Below, in pieces: positions 30,939 to 36,427 of a stretch of DNA of 37,780 nucleotides. Every line of letters begins with the position of its first letter. The stretch's first letter is position 1. The notes beneath the pieces were generated by a model that was not told the origin of the DNA, did not search any database, and saw only the letters and a program-made list of their open reading frames with translations. The stretch comes from a virus, in IMG/VR virus record IMGVR_UViG_3300034631_000072, positions 1 to 37,780 of that record, one strand, 5' to 3'. The position numbers were made by a program, and so were the translations under genes.

Positions 30939-31224
30939 CTATAAAAAAGGACTATTAGCAAAAGACTATTTAAAGAATAGCCAACAGAAGAAACAGCCAA
31001 AGAAAGTACAAGCACCAGTATCATCACCACCATATGGTGTAATCTTTACTGATAGAAGGTCGGGTAAAACAGATTTTTATTTTCAAGAGATAATAAATAT
31101 GGGTAGTGCATCATGGGGTACATTTGATGATGAAGAAACACCAGATGAAAAAGCTAAAAGAATAGCTGCAGAGAGAACAGAAAAGATAAAAAATATATTG
31201 GCAAATGATGAAGAAGAGGAATAA
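30931..31224 (+). CDS. small early protein carrying portal-like segment and shared tail
   Basis: A 97-residue protein with a basic N-terminus (KKGLLAKDYLKNSQQKKQPKKVQAP), a proline/serine turn, then YGVIFTDRRSGKTDFYFQEIINMGSASWGTFDDEE. Residues 56-68 (NMGSASWGTFDDE) are ten of thirteen identical to residues 243-255 of this phage's own portal (NMGSAAWGIFDKE). The C-terminus is RTEKIKNILANDEEEE, a tail copy extended by an acidic end. It overlaps its neighbours on both sides. The function is unknown. Mimicry of the portal could let it bind the same partner. Confidence 0.6.
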   Translation: MNNYKKGLLAKDYLKNSQQKKQPKKVQAPVSSPPYGVIFTDRRSGKTDFYFQEIINMGSASWGTFDDEETPDEKAKRIAAERTEKIKNILANDEEEE

Positions 31225-31447
31225 GCAACGGTTAAAAGTATCAGCTAATGAAGATGCGTTTACTGGTTATAATTATTTTCTTCATGATATACCCGATGAA
31301 TTTAAAGCTGAATATATAGAGATACTAAGCCAACCAGCTAAAACAAAACTAACACCTGATGGTAAACCTGTAGAAGAAATTCAAAAGGAATTAGAAACAC
31401 TACAAAGGAAAATTAAGATAAGTAAAATAATATCAGAAGATGAATAA
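31205..31447 (+). CDS. small unknown protein with tail-like end
   Basis: An 80-residue soluble protein (KVSANEDAFTGYNYFLHDIPDEFKAEYIEILSQPAKTKLTPDGKPVEEIQKELETL) that ends QRKIKISKIISEDE, a weak variant of the shared tail. Its first 20 bases overlap the preceding gene, so it is the last member of the 30227-31447 operon. A bidirectional terminator starts at its stop codon. Two possible ATGs (31205 and 31208) differ by one residue. No family is recognised. Confidence 0.5.
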   Translation: MMKKRNKQRLKVSANEDAFTGYNYFLHDIPDEFKAEYIEILSQPAKTKLTPDGKPVEEIQKELETLQRKIKISKIISEDE

Positions 31448-31475
31448 AAAAGGTAGCCTATCAAGCTACCTTTTT
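31447..31475. terminator. Bidirectional terminator between convergent genes
   Basis: Perfect 11-bp stem AAAAAGGTAGC / GCTACCTTTTT with a 7-base loop. It serves the plus-strand small-gene operon and the minus-strand HNH gene. Confidence 0.88.
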
Positions 31476-31985
31476 AAAGTTTACAGGTTCTAAACCTATA
31501 TCAATTAATGCATCATCATAAGCAACAGCAGCTTCTTCTTCATCAACAAAGCTACCTAAATGTTTATTTTTTCCATTTACTTTAATTCCAGCACTAAATT
31601 TACCTGCGGATTTATTCCAATGAACACCAACATATTTTGATGAAGTGTTACCTTTTTTATTCCTTAACTGGTTTTGCTGGTTTTCTCTTAATGTCACCCA
31701 TCTAAGATTTTCAATCCTGTTATCTTCAGGTAAGTTATTTATATGGTCTACCATTGATTTATTTTCAGGATTAGGTATGAACGCTTCTGCTATCAACCTA
31801 TGCACTCCTTTATAACTTCTAATACCATTTTTAAATAAACCGTACTGTATGTAACCATTTCCTTTTATAGATATAGCTAAAACTTTTGGTTTTCTTTTTG
31901 GTAAAGTACTTAATACTGTTCCTTTATCTGATATTTGATACAATCCCTCATACCCAACAATATCTTTAAATATTTCTTCTTCCAT
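31461..31985 (-). CDS. NUMOD4-HNH-AP2 homing-type endonuclease
   Basis: A 174-residue endonuclease closely similar to the protein at 783-1307. NUMOD4 comes first (EEIFKDIVGYEGLYQISDKGTVLS), then HNH (HRLIAEAFIPNPENKSMVDHINNLPEDNRIENLRWVT, with H62 and VDHIN 79-83 intact), then AP2 (SSKYVGVHWNKSAGKFSAGIKVNGKNKHLGSF...EEEAAVAYDDAL). All landmarks are kept. Its terminator doubles as that of the opposing operon. Together with the two other HNH proteins it shows repeated spread of one homing family within this phage lineage. Confidence 0.85.
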   Translation of the reverse strand: MEEEIFKDIVGYEGLYQISDKGTVLSTLPKRKPKVLAISIKGNGYIQYGLFKNGIRSYKGVHRLIAEAFIPNPENKSMVDHINNLPEDNRIENLRWVTLRENQQNQLRNKKGNTSSKYVGVHWNKSAGKFSAGIKVNGKNKHLGSFVDEEEAAVAYDDALIDIGLEPVNFKKVA

Positions 31986-32084
31986 GAACTTTATAGAAGA
32001 AGTTTTATTAAAGTTTTATTTTGGTATTTCTTTTTTTAAATAATTTTATTTACCATTGTATTAAACATTTTAATTCTTTCAATC

Positions 32085-32312
32085 ATGGCAACATTAAAGC
32101 AGTATTTACAATCAGAAATTGATTCGCTTCAAATGCGAGTGGTGAAACAAGCAAATAACATTGATGAAGTTAAATCACTAATTGATTTCTTTGATAAGAT
32201 GAATAAAGTGGTTAGTGAAGCACCAGAAGTATCAACCACTATTACTGCAGGTAGTGAATCAACTGGTAAGAAAAGAGGAAGACGTAAGAAAGAAGAAGTA
32301 GTAGCAGCTTAA
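32085..32312 (+). CDS. small protein with basic RGRRKK C-terminus, unknown
   Basis: A 75-residue protein with a helical, coiled-coil-like N-terminal half (LKQYLQSEIDSLQMRVVKQANNIDEVKSLIDFFDKM), a polar linker and a basic motif (GKKRGRRKKEE, about 61-71) resembling an AT-hook or nuclear/DNA-binding basic patch. Helix plus basic tail suggests a DNA-binding dimer. It is isolated, transcribed away from the HNH gene, and followed by a strong terminator. I recognise no family. It may be a nucleoid-like or regulatory protein. Confidence 0.5.
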   Translation: MATLKQYLQSEIDSLQMRVVKQANNIDEVKSLIDFFDKMNKVVSEAPEVSTTITAGSESTGKKRGRRKKEEVVAA

Positions 32313-32330
32313 TTAGCTTATACATAATCT

Positions 32331-32368
32331 AAAACCCTATCAAATAATTATTCTGATAGGGTTTTTTT
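32331..32368 (+). terminator. Intrinsic terminator after 32085 gene
   Basis: Perfect 12-bp stem AAAACCCTATCA / TGATAGGGTTTT with an 11-base loop and T-tract. Confidence 0.88.
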
Positions 32369-32753
32369 ATGCCTAATTAATTCTAAATAATTATGATAGT
32401 GTACCAGCTGGTATTGCTTATAATGTGCCTTAGCACGTAATACAAGCATAAATGATAGTATTACTATCAAGCAAACCACAGCCACACATACCCACTTTCA
32501 AACTAAGCTTTTAGTTATAGATTTCACCAGCACCTAATACAGCCACATCAAGCCATAATTTCAGCTATATTTTACTATTAGTTTACTGAAAAGTGGTAGA
32601 AAAATGTGTAAGTAGTTGAACACCAGCGTATAAAGCTATTGTATTTAATTTACGACCCAAAATAAAGTGTTATTTCTGAAATATTTTTTATCTGGTTTAA
32701 AACTATTGGTATATGAGACTATACAATCACCATTAACAAATAAAATTAAAACA
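32369..32753 (+). other. Structured, ORF-poor leader upstream of antirepressor
   Basis: About 385 bases with no gene that I can support, C-richer on this strand than nearby DNA (e.g. ACCACAGCCACACATACCCAC around 32475). It is full of inverted repeats: TACCAGCTGGTA (32402-32413), GTGC..GCAC (32426-32436), TGATAGTA.TACTATCA (32453-32469) and AACTAA..TTAGTT near 32502. Short frames of 15-20 codons start at ATG 32393 and 32452, both ATGATAGT. This could be a regulatory or antisense RNA locus, as known for antirepressors of P22 and P1. Confidence 0.4.
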
Positions 32754-33422
32754 ATGAACGAATTAATTAAAATAACAGAACGTAATGGTGAACCTGTAGT
32801 ATCTATGAAAGAACTATATCAGGTATTAGAATTGGCTGAATCACAATATTCAAGGTGGATAAAGAATAACTTATTTTCTATGTTTGATGAACATAAAGAT
32901 TATATCCCTATTCGACCTGATGTCGTGAATAATTTTGGTAAACCTACAACTGATTATGCTGTTACCTTAGATACTGCTAAACAATTATCAATGCTTGCAA
33001 GAACAGATAAAGGTAAACAGGTTAGACAATACTTTATTGAGATGGAAAAGAAAGCCACTAAAGCGTTATCACCTGCTGAACAGTTATTAGCTAATGCACA
33101 AATGTTAGTGGATATGGAAAGAAAGCACCAGCAGATACAAAATGAACTGGCTGAAACTAAAAGTGAGTTAAAGCAGGATATACAGTTACTAACTAACAGT
33201 ATTACAAATCAAACACACCAGATTAATTATTATACTGTTGCTGGTTATATCTCTTTACATAAAAGAAAATCACAACCTAACCATATATTAGCCCAAATAG
33301 GCAAACAATGTGTGAGGGTTTCTAATGGTATGAACTATGAAACCTATGATACCAATAGTACCACCTTTGGTAAGGTCAAAACATACCATCAGGATATATT
33401 AAAGATTGTATTAGGATTCTAA
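32754..33422 (+). CDS. AntA/AntB-type phage antirepressor
   Basis: A 222-residue antirepressor-like protein. The N-terminal AntA domain spans about 12-100: EPVVSMKELYQVLELAESQYSRWIKNNLF, HKDYIPIRP, and the hallmark TTDYAVTLDTAKQLSMLARTDKGKQVRQYFIEMEKK. A coiled coil (about 115-150, RKHQQIQNELAETKSELKQDI) follows, then a C-terminal domain (158-222, YYTVAGYISLHKRKSQPNHILAQIGKQCVR... FGKVKTYHQDIL) of the kind paired with many phage antirepressors. I start at ATG 32754, which matches the usual MNELIKI beginning. The open frame runs 29 codons further upstream from a GTG. It probably counters a prophage repressor, which itself was not recognised in the window. A terminator follows. Confidence 0.85.
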   Translation: MNELIKITERNGEPVVSMKELYQVLELAESQYSRWIKNNLFSMFDEHKDYIPIRPDVVNNFGKPTTDYAVTLDTAKQLSMLARTDKGKQVRQYFIEMEKKATKALSPAEQLLANAQMLVDMERKHQQIQNELAETKSELKQDIQLLTNSITNQTHQINYYTVAGYISLHKRKSQPNHILAQIGKQCVRVSNGMNYETYDTNSTTFGKVKTYHQDILKIVLGF

Positions 33423-33428
33423 ATTATT

Positions 33429-33454
33429 AAGGTAGGTTAATAGCCTACCTTTTT
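33429..33454 (+). terminator. Intrinsic terminator after antirepressor
   Basis: Perfect 8-bp stem AAGGTAGG / CCTACCTT with a 7-base loop and a T-tract. Confidence 0.85.
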
Positions 33455-33458
33455 CTAT

Positions 33459-33605
33459 ATGAGAAGAAGAAGAAAGCATAATCCATATAACGGTGACTAT
33501 AATGGGCATTGGCTGCATAAGATAGCTTTTAAGACAGTATTAATATTAGTGGCACTATCTGCCCTATGGCATCTGTTGCAATGGTTATACGGGCTTATAA
33601 CATAG
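33459..33605 (+). CDS. small membrane protein, unknown
   Basis: A 48-residue protein with an Arg-rich N-terminus (MRRRRKHNPYNGDYNGHWLH) and one membrane segment (about 21-46, KIAFKTVLILVALSALWHLLQWLYGLI). The frame is bounded by the antirepressor terminator upstream and a bidirectional terminator immediately after its stop. Positive residues at the N-terminus predict an N-in orientation. Function unknown; the frame could be a chance reading, but its membrane segment and neat flanking make it likely. Confidence 0.45.
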   Translation: MRRRRKHNPYNGDYNGHWLHKIAFKTVLILVALSALWHLLQWLYGLIT

Positions 33606-33608
33606 AAA

Positions 33609-33632
33609 AAAGGGTTAATTATCTAACCCTTT
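33609..33632. terminator. Bidirectional terminator between convergent genes
   Basis: Perfect 9-bp stem AAAGGGTTA / TAACCCTTT with a 6-base loop, overlapping the last codons of the minus-strand gene at 33615. A- and T-rich flanks on both sides. Confidence 0.75.
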
Positions 33633-33875
33633 ATCTATTCTGCTGATTCGGCTACTTCTATTACGCTTCTTCCATTCATCAAAGCTTATACGCTGCTTAT
33701 GGTGTATGTAATCAATCCAGTATTCAACATCATCTTCTGTTATTCCAGCTGGTTCTTTACTTACCCACTCAACACGTTCAAGGTACTGCGCATTGGTCGC
33801 TACATGTTTGCCTATAAAGTGGTGTTGTATGCTGTTCAGAAGCTGGAACTTCTTTAATGTTGCTTCATCAACCAT
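33615..33875 (-). CDS. small unknown protein
   Basis: An 86-residue protein (KKFQLLNSIQHHFIGKHVATNAQYLERVEWVSKEPAGITEDDVEYWIDYIHHKQRISFDEWKKRNRSSR) of mixed helical composition, rich in His and Trp. It ends RSSRISRIDKGLDN, which weakly resembles the shared tail. It starts inside the previous gene with an 8-base overlap, so the two form a unit. It may be a small DNA-binding or regulatory protein of the control region, but no HTH is convincing by eye. Confidence 0.5.
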   Translation of the reverse strand: MVDEATLKKFQLLNSIQHHFIGKHVATNAQYLERVEWVSKEPAGITEDDVEYWIDYIHHKQRISFDEWKKRNRSSRISRIDKGLDN

Positions 33876-34215
33876 TTAATTTTTTTAATTTGGTTTTTCT
33901 TGCTTTCAATTTGGGGTTATAATACCAACCTTCATCTATATAATCACCAGTGCAAAGGATTTCACCTTTATTAAATTCAGCAACATCTTCTGGTGTTATC
34001 TCAAACTTATACCCTAATTCACCAGCGTAATATTTAGCCAGTTCTAATTGTTCTTCTGGTGTGTGGTATAGGAAAAGCCTGTAGACTGAATCCAGAATTG
34101 AAATAACACAGTCTTTACGGATTTCATCAGCACTAAATTCAAATACTTTCTTTGTAGCAACACCATCTTTGTATTCTACACCATTAATCTTTACTGTTTT
34201 GTCTTTCATAATCAT
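33868..34215 (-). CDS. unknown protein next to the control region
   Basis: A 115-residue protein (FEFSADEIRKDCVISILDSVYRLFLYHTPEEQLELAKYYAGELGYKFEITPEDVAEFNKGEILCTGDYIDEGWYYNPKLKARKTKLKKLNG) transcribed away from the 34216-34415 intergenic region. It is helical with a basic C-terminus that could bind nucleic acid. Its placement opposite a divergent gene, with palindromes in its own promoter region, is what one expects of a regulator, but no repressor fold is recognised. The first and third codons are both ATG. Confidence 0.5.
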   Translation of the reverse strand: MIMKDKTVKINGVEYKDGVATKKVFEFSADEIRKDCVISILDSVYRLFLYHTPEEQLELAKYYAGELGYKFEITPEDVAEFNKGEILCTGDYIDEGWYYNPKLKARKTKLKKLNG

Positions 34216-34247
34216 ATAGTAGTTGTTAATGGATGCAATTTACAACT

Positions 34248-34270
34248 ATCTATAGTCCCAAACTATAGAT
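34248..34270. repeat. Inverted repeat operator candidate
   Basis: ATCTATAGT, CCCAA, ACTATAGAT: a perfect 9-bp inverted repeat, 33 bases upstream of the minus-strand gene at 33868-34215. A poor Bacteroidota-type -33/-7 pair (TTTG, TAAATTG) overlaps it on the minus strand. Confidence 0.5.
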
Positions 34271-34293
34271 GTAACAACATATAAATGTACCTC

Positions 34294-34317
34294 ACAAATA
34301 TCTTATATATGTTTGTC
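34294..34317 (-). repeat. 24-nt repeated operator-like block (inverted copy)
   Basis: Read on the minus strand this block begins GACAAACAT and ends GATATTTGT; it differs by one base from the plus-strand block at 35441-35464. It contains the half-sites ACAAATAT and ATGTTTGT facing each other. Confidence 0.55.
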
Positions 34318-34330
34318 TGATTTTATGAAA

Positions 34331-34372
34331 GTTCTTTCCATAGTACTAAAGGTTCTTTACGTAGTACTAAAG
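34331..34372 (+). repeat. Two tandem 21-bp repeats with TAGTACTA palindrome
   Basis: GTTCTTT(CC or AC)(A or G)TAGTACTAAAG at 34331-34351 and 34352-34372, 19 of 21 positions alike, each holding the 8-bp palindrome TAGTACTA. They end 44 bases before the gene at 34416 and look like adjacent operator sites. Confidence 0.6.
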
Positions 34373-34415
34373 CCAGATTTCATTATTAATATATACTATA
34401 AACTAATCTGATATT

Positions 34416-34541
34416 ATGATTAAAGAACAAGAACCAGCAGGTGGAGAATCACCAAAGAAGAAGCAATTACAAGCCCTTAGAGAGAAGATAAGACAGAAGA
34501 AGGTGCTGATACTGGCAATGCTGGCAAGTAGTGACAGATAG
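34416..34541 (+). CDS. small basic helical protein, unknown
   Basis: A 41-residue protein with an acidic/Gly N-terminus (MIKEQEPAGGESPKKKQ) and a basic helix (LREKIRQKKVLILAMLASSDR). It is transcribed from the divergent control region, behind two tandem operator-like repeats and an AT-rich AATATATAC box. A bidirectional terminator follows its stop. The small size resembles phage early regulators. No family is recognised, and the REKIRQKK part only loosely resembles the tail of other small proteins. Confidence 0.45.
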   Translation: MIKEQEPAGGESPKKKQLQALREKIRQKKVLILAMLASSDR

Positions 34542-34561
34542 GCTTAAATAGGGCAAAAAAG

Positions 34562-34591
34562 AAAGGGTAGCTATTTGATTGGCTACCCTTT
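34562..34591. terminator. Bidirectional terminator between convergent genes
   Basis: Perfect 10-bp stem AAAGGGTAGC / GCTACCCTTT with a 10-base loop, between the plus gene ending 34541 and the minus gene ending 34590. Confidence 0.85.
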
Positions 34592-34868
34592 ATTCATTTA
34601 ATAGATTATCTATCTTATCTTTTCTAATTGCTGTTAGTATATCAGATATATCTAAGAACAATTTTTGAAAACTACCTAAACTTTCATCATCATTTTTTAT
34701 ATTCTTATCCTTTACTTGTTTTCTGATATACTTTAAATCTTTTACTGTTAAATCATCTTCCCATTTTAAACCAACTTCATCAACATGCCAATCTATTTTT
34801 ATTCTACCAGTACCACTAAATAATTTACCTAAGTAATTCTTTATAGTATCTTTTTCTTGTGTAGTCAT
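34590..34868 (-). CDS. small unknown protein with shared C-terminal tail
   Basis: A 92-residue protein (TTQEKDTIKNYLGKLFSGTGRIKIDWHVDEVGLKWEDDLTVKDLKYIRKQVKDKNIKNDDESLGSFQKLFLDISDILTA) ending IRKDKIDNLLNE, a close copy of the shared tail. The first part suggests a small alpha/beta domain. It overlaps its upstream partner (34865-35281) by 4 bases, and that protein also has a tail-like end. Function unknown. Confidence 0.55.
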   Translation of the reverse strand: MTTQEKDTIKNYLGKLFSGTGRIKIDWHVDEVGLKWEDDLTVKDLKYIRKQVKDKNIKNDDESLGSFQKLFLDISDILTAIRKDKIDNLLNE

Positions 34869-35281
34869 TGTCCTATCACATTATCAATTTTGATATTTCT
34901 GAAATGTGATACCACATCTTCACGTTCCATATCTGTTACAGCATATACATCATATCCACCATGAATTTTAAATGTGAATTCTAAATTGATAGCACCATTT
35001 TCTGATTCTGGATTAATAACATATCCATAAATTAATTTACCATCCCTATCTTCTAAGAAGAATTCTAATTTTGAGACTGGAATACAAACATCATATATTG
35101 GTTTTGAAAACCGTATATGTACATCAACTGTAATTGTATCAGTTAACCCCAATTCACTTTTAGTTTCTTCATCCATATATTCAGTAGATATATTAGCAGC
35201 TACCATACTATTAATATACTCATCCATTTTCAGCAATTGCTGCTGATACTCTTTCTTCACTTCTTCTTTAGTCTTTGCCAT
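34865..35281 (-). CDS. unknown protein with tail-like C-terminus
   Basis: A 138-residue protein with a helical N-terminus (KTKEEVKKEYQQQLLKMDEYINSMV) and a beta-rich middle (TITVDVHIRFSKPIYDVCIPVSKLEFFLEDRDGKLIYGYVINPE). The C-terminus SHFRNIKIDNVIGQ is a variant of the shared tail and also resembles SHIRSRRIDDL at the end of the 35978 protein. A good Bacteroidota-type promoter with an overlapping palindromic operator lies directly upstream (35307-35336), so this is probably a regulated early gene. No named family is recognised. Confidence 0.55.
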   Translation of the reverse strand: MAKTKEEVKKEYQQQLLKMDEYINSMVAANISTEYMDEETKSELGLTDTITVDVHIRFSKPIYDVCIPVSKLEFFLEDRDGKLIYGYVINPESENGAINLEFTFKIHGGYDVYAVTDMEREDVVSHFRNIKIDNVIGQ

Positions 35282-35294
35282 ACTGATTTATTAA

Positions 35295-35313
35295 ACATTT
35301 GTATCACAAATGT
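35295..35313. repeat. Palindromic operator candidate in an early promoter
   Basis: ACATTTGT, ATC, ACAAATGT: a perfect 8-bp inverted repeat covering the -7 box of the leftward promoter. The same half-site recurs at 35409 and, in variant form, at 35442, 35457, 35549 and 35939. Confidence 0.65.
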
Positions 35314-35336
35314 ACAGCAACATTTTGTATTGTCAA
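35307..35336 (-). promoter_or_regulatory. Bacteroidota-type promoter for 34865-35281 gene
   Basis: On the minus strand, TTGACA at 35336-35331 (TTG as the -33 element), 19 bases, then TACATTTG at 35314-35307, a perfect match to the Bacteroidota -7 consensus TAnnTTTG. The gene starts 25 bases further on. Confidence 0.7.
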
Positions 35337-35368
35337 TACCCAAAACACAATAAAATTAAAGATAAACA

Positions 35369-35384
35369 CGTTCCACGTGGAACA
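35369..35384. promoter_or_regulatory. parS-like palindrome
   Basis: CGTTCCACGTGGAACA holds a perfect 14-bp palindrome (35370-35383). It matches the widely conserved ParB-binding parS consensus TGTTnCACGTGAAACA at all but two positions. No ParA or ParB gene is seen in the window. Confidence 0.55.
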
Positions 35385-35440
35385 GGGAAGGGTAGATAGC
35401 GGAAAAGTACAAATGTATAAGCGGTTTTAGACCCTGAAAA

Positions 35441-35465
35441 GACAAACATTTATAAGATATTTGTC
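35441..35465 (+). repeat. 24-nt repeated operator-like block (direct copy)
   Basis: Starts GACAAACAT and ends GATATTTGTC. The ends GACAAA and TTTGTC are a perfect inverted repeat. It matches, with one mismatch in 24, the minus-strand block at 34294-34317, about 1.1 kb away. Confidence 0.55.
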
Positions 35466-35522
35466 TACACCTGTAATTTTAGTACAATTTGAAAATAAAT
35501 TTTAAAAATAATTTTAACAAAT

Positions 35523-35564
35523 TTTGGAAAAGTTGTAGCTAACACACGATATTTGTAATAGAAA
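35523..35564 (+). promoter_or_regulatory. Twin early promoter, copy 1
   Basis: TTTG at 35523-35526, 21 bases, then GATATTTG (near TAnnTTTG) at 35548-35555. The -7 box lies in a 23-nt segment (ACACACGATATTTG onward) that is repeated exactly before the gene at 35978. The gene at 35580 follows. Confidence 0.55.
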
Positions 35565-35579
35565 TTATAACTACTTCCT

Positions 35580-35909
35580 ATGGGTGCTACAACATTTTAT
35601 AAGGCGACAACTGAAAAAGGTTTTAGAAATAGAATAGCTAAAATCTTTATTGAATTAGAAAAGAAATTTGGCTACAATACATGGACAGGTGAAAGAAATG
35701 AAGACTGGTTAAATCGTATTAGCCATTTTACTTTAGATTATCAAAGAATGACATTCTATATAGACTACACACAGGTTACAACAACTAAAGAGAATTTAGA
35801 TTTATTAAAACCAATCTATTTGAATAAGACCGAACAGGTTAAAGAACTTTATAAATGGGCTGGTAGGGATAGAAAAGCAAAGATTGATAATCTATTAAAA
35901 GAATTATAA
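35580..35909 (+). CDS. small unknown protein with shared C-terminal tail
   Basis: A 109-residue protein (TTFYKATTEKGFRNRIAKIFIELEKKFGYNTWTGERNEDWLNRISHFTLDYQRMTFYIDYTQV) with a helix-strand pattern that I do not recognise. It ends GRDRKAKIDNLLKEL, a clear copy of the shared tail. It is expressed from its own promoter, whose sequence is repeated before the next gene, so the two genes are probably controlled in parallel. No catalytic residues are evident. Confidence 0.6.
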   Translation: MGATTFYKATTEKGFRNRIAKIFIELEKKFGYNTWTGERNEDWLNRISHFTLDYQRMTFYIDYTQVTTTKENLDLLKPIYLNKTEQVKELYKWAGRDRKAKIDNLLKEL

Positions 35910-35912
35910 GAT

Positions 35913-35954
35913 TTTGGAATTGATATTCCTTACACACGATATTTGTAATAGAAA
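35913..35954 (+). promoter_or_regulatory. Twin early promoter, copy 2
   Basis: Same layout as the copy at 35523: ATTTTGGAA at 35911-35919, then after the same distance the identical 23-nt segment at 35932-35954 containing GATATTTG. It precedes the gene at 35978. Confidence 0.55.
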
Positions 35955-35977
35955 CTTTAACCAAATCTCTATCTGAT

Positions 35978-36403
35978 ATGATTACCAGAAAAAAAGGTGA
36001 CCCGAAATTAAAACCAGCAGTGTTTTTTCCAACAGAAGGAATTGTTGTTGATATAATAAATAATAGCAGTAGTGCAAAAACAGAACATGAAGTAATTGTA
36101 TCTGGTGTACGATTCAAATTAGAAGAATTAGAATATGACGGTTACAGCAAAAGAGAAAATAAATACCTTTTTAAATATTGGTATAACAAAGTTTATTATG
36201 ATATACTACCAATTGAACAACGACCATTAAAACGTGGTGAAAAACAAAGATTAAACCAAAACGAATCAGACTGGTTATCTTTTGATATTTGGGTTAAAGA
36301 TGGTGTAATTCAGAATGTATTTTGTGAAGCTGTTAGTTATTATAAAACAGTAGTTGCAACTGTACAATCACACATCAGAAGCAGACGAATAGATGATTTA
36401 TAA
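35978..36403 (+). CDS. unknown protein with tail-like C-terminus
   Basis: A 141-residue protein (PKLKPAVFFPTEGIVVDIINNSSSAKTEHEVIVSGVRFKLEELEYDGYSKRENKYLFKYWYNKVYYDI) that looks beta-rich, with YxxxYW and GEKQRLNQNESDW segments. The end, SHIRSRRIDDL, resembles that of the 34865-35281 protein and is a degenerate form of the shared tail. It uses a promoter copied from the previous gene. A strong terminator follows. No family is recognised. Confidence 0.55.
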   Translation: MITRKKGDPKLKPAVFFPTEGIVVDIINNSSSAKTEHEVIVSGVRFKLEELEYDGYSKRENKYLFKYWYNKVYYDILPIEQRPLKRGEKQRLNQNESDWLSFDIWVKDGVIQNVFCEAVSYYKTVVATVQSHIRSRRIDDL

Positions 36404-36427
36404 TTACTATAAATACTTTACTAATAT

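Noticed and set aside
32393-32440. 15-codon frame MIVYQLVLLIMCLST in the antirepressor leader
   Set aside because: Short, overlaps several hairpins and has no flanking support, so not listed as a gene; noted only within the leader region.
34331-34372. Tandem 21-bp repeats as a small CRISPR array
   Set aside because: The two copies are directly adjacent with no spacers, and no cas gene is present; they fit operators better.
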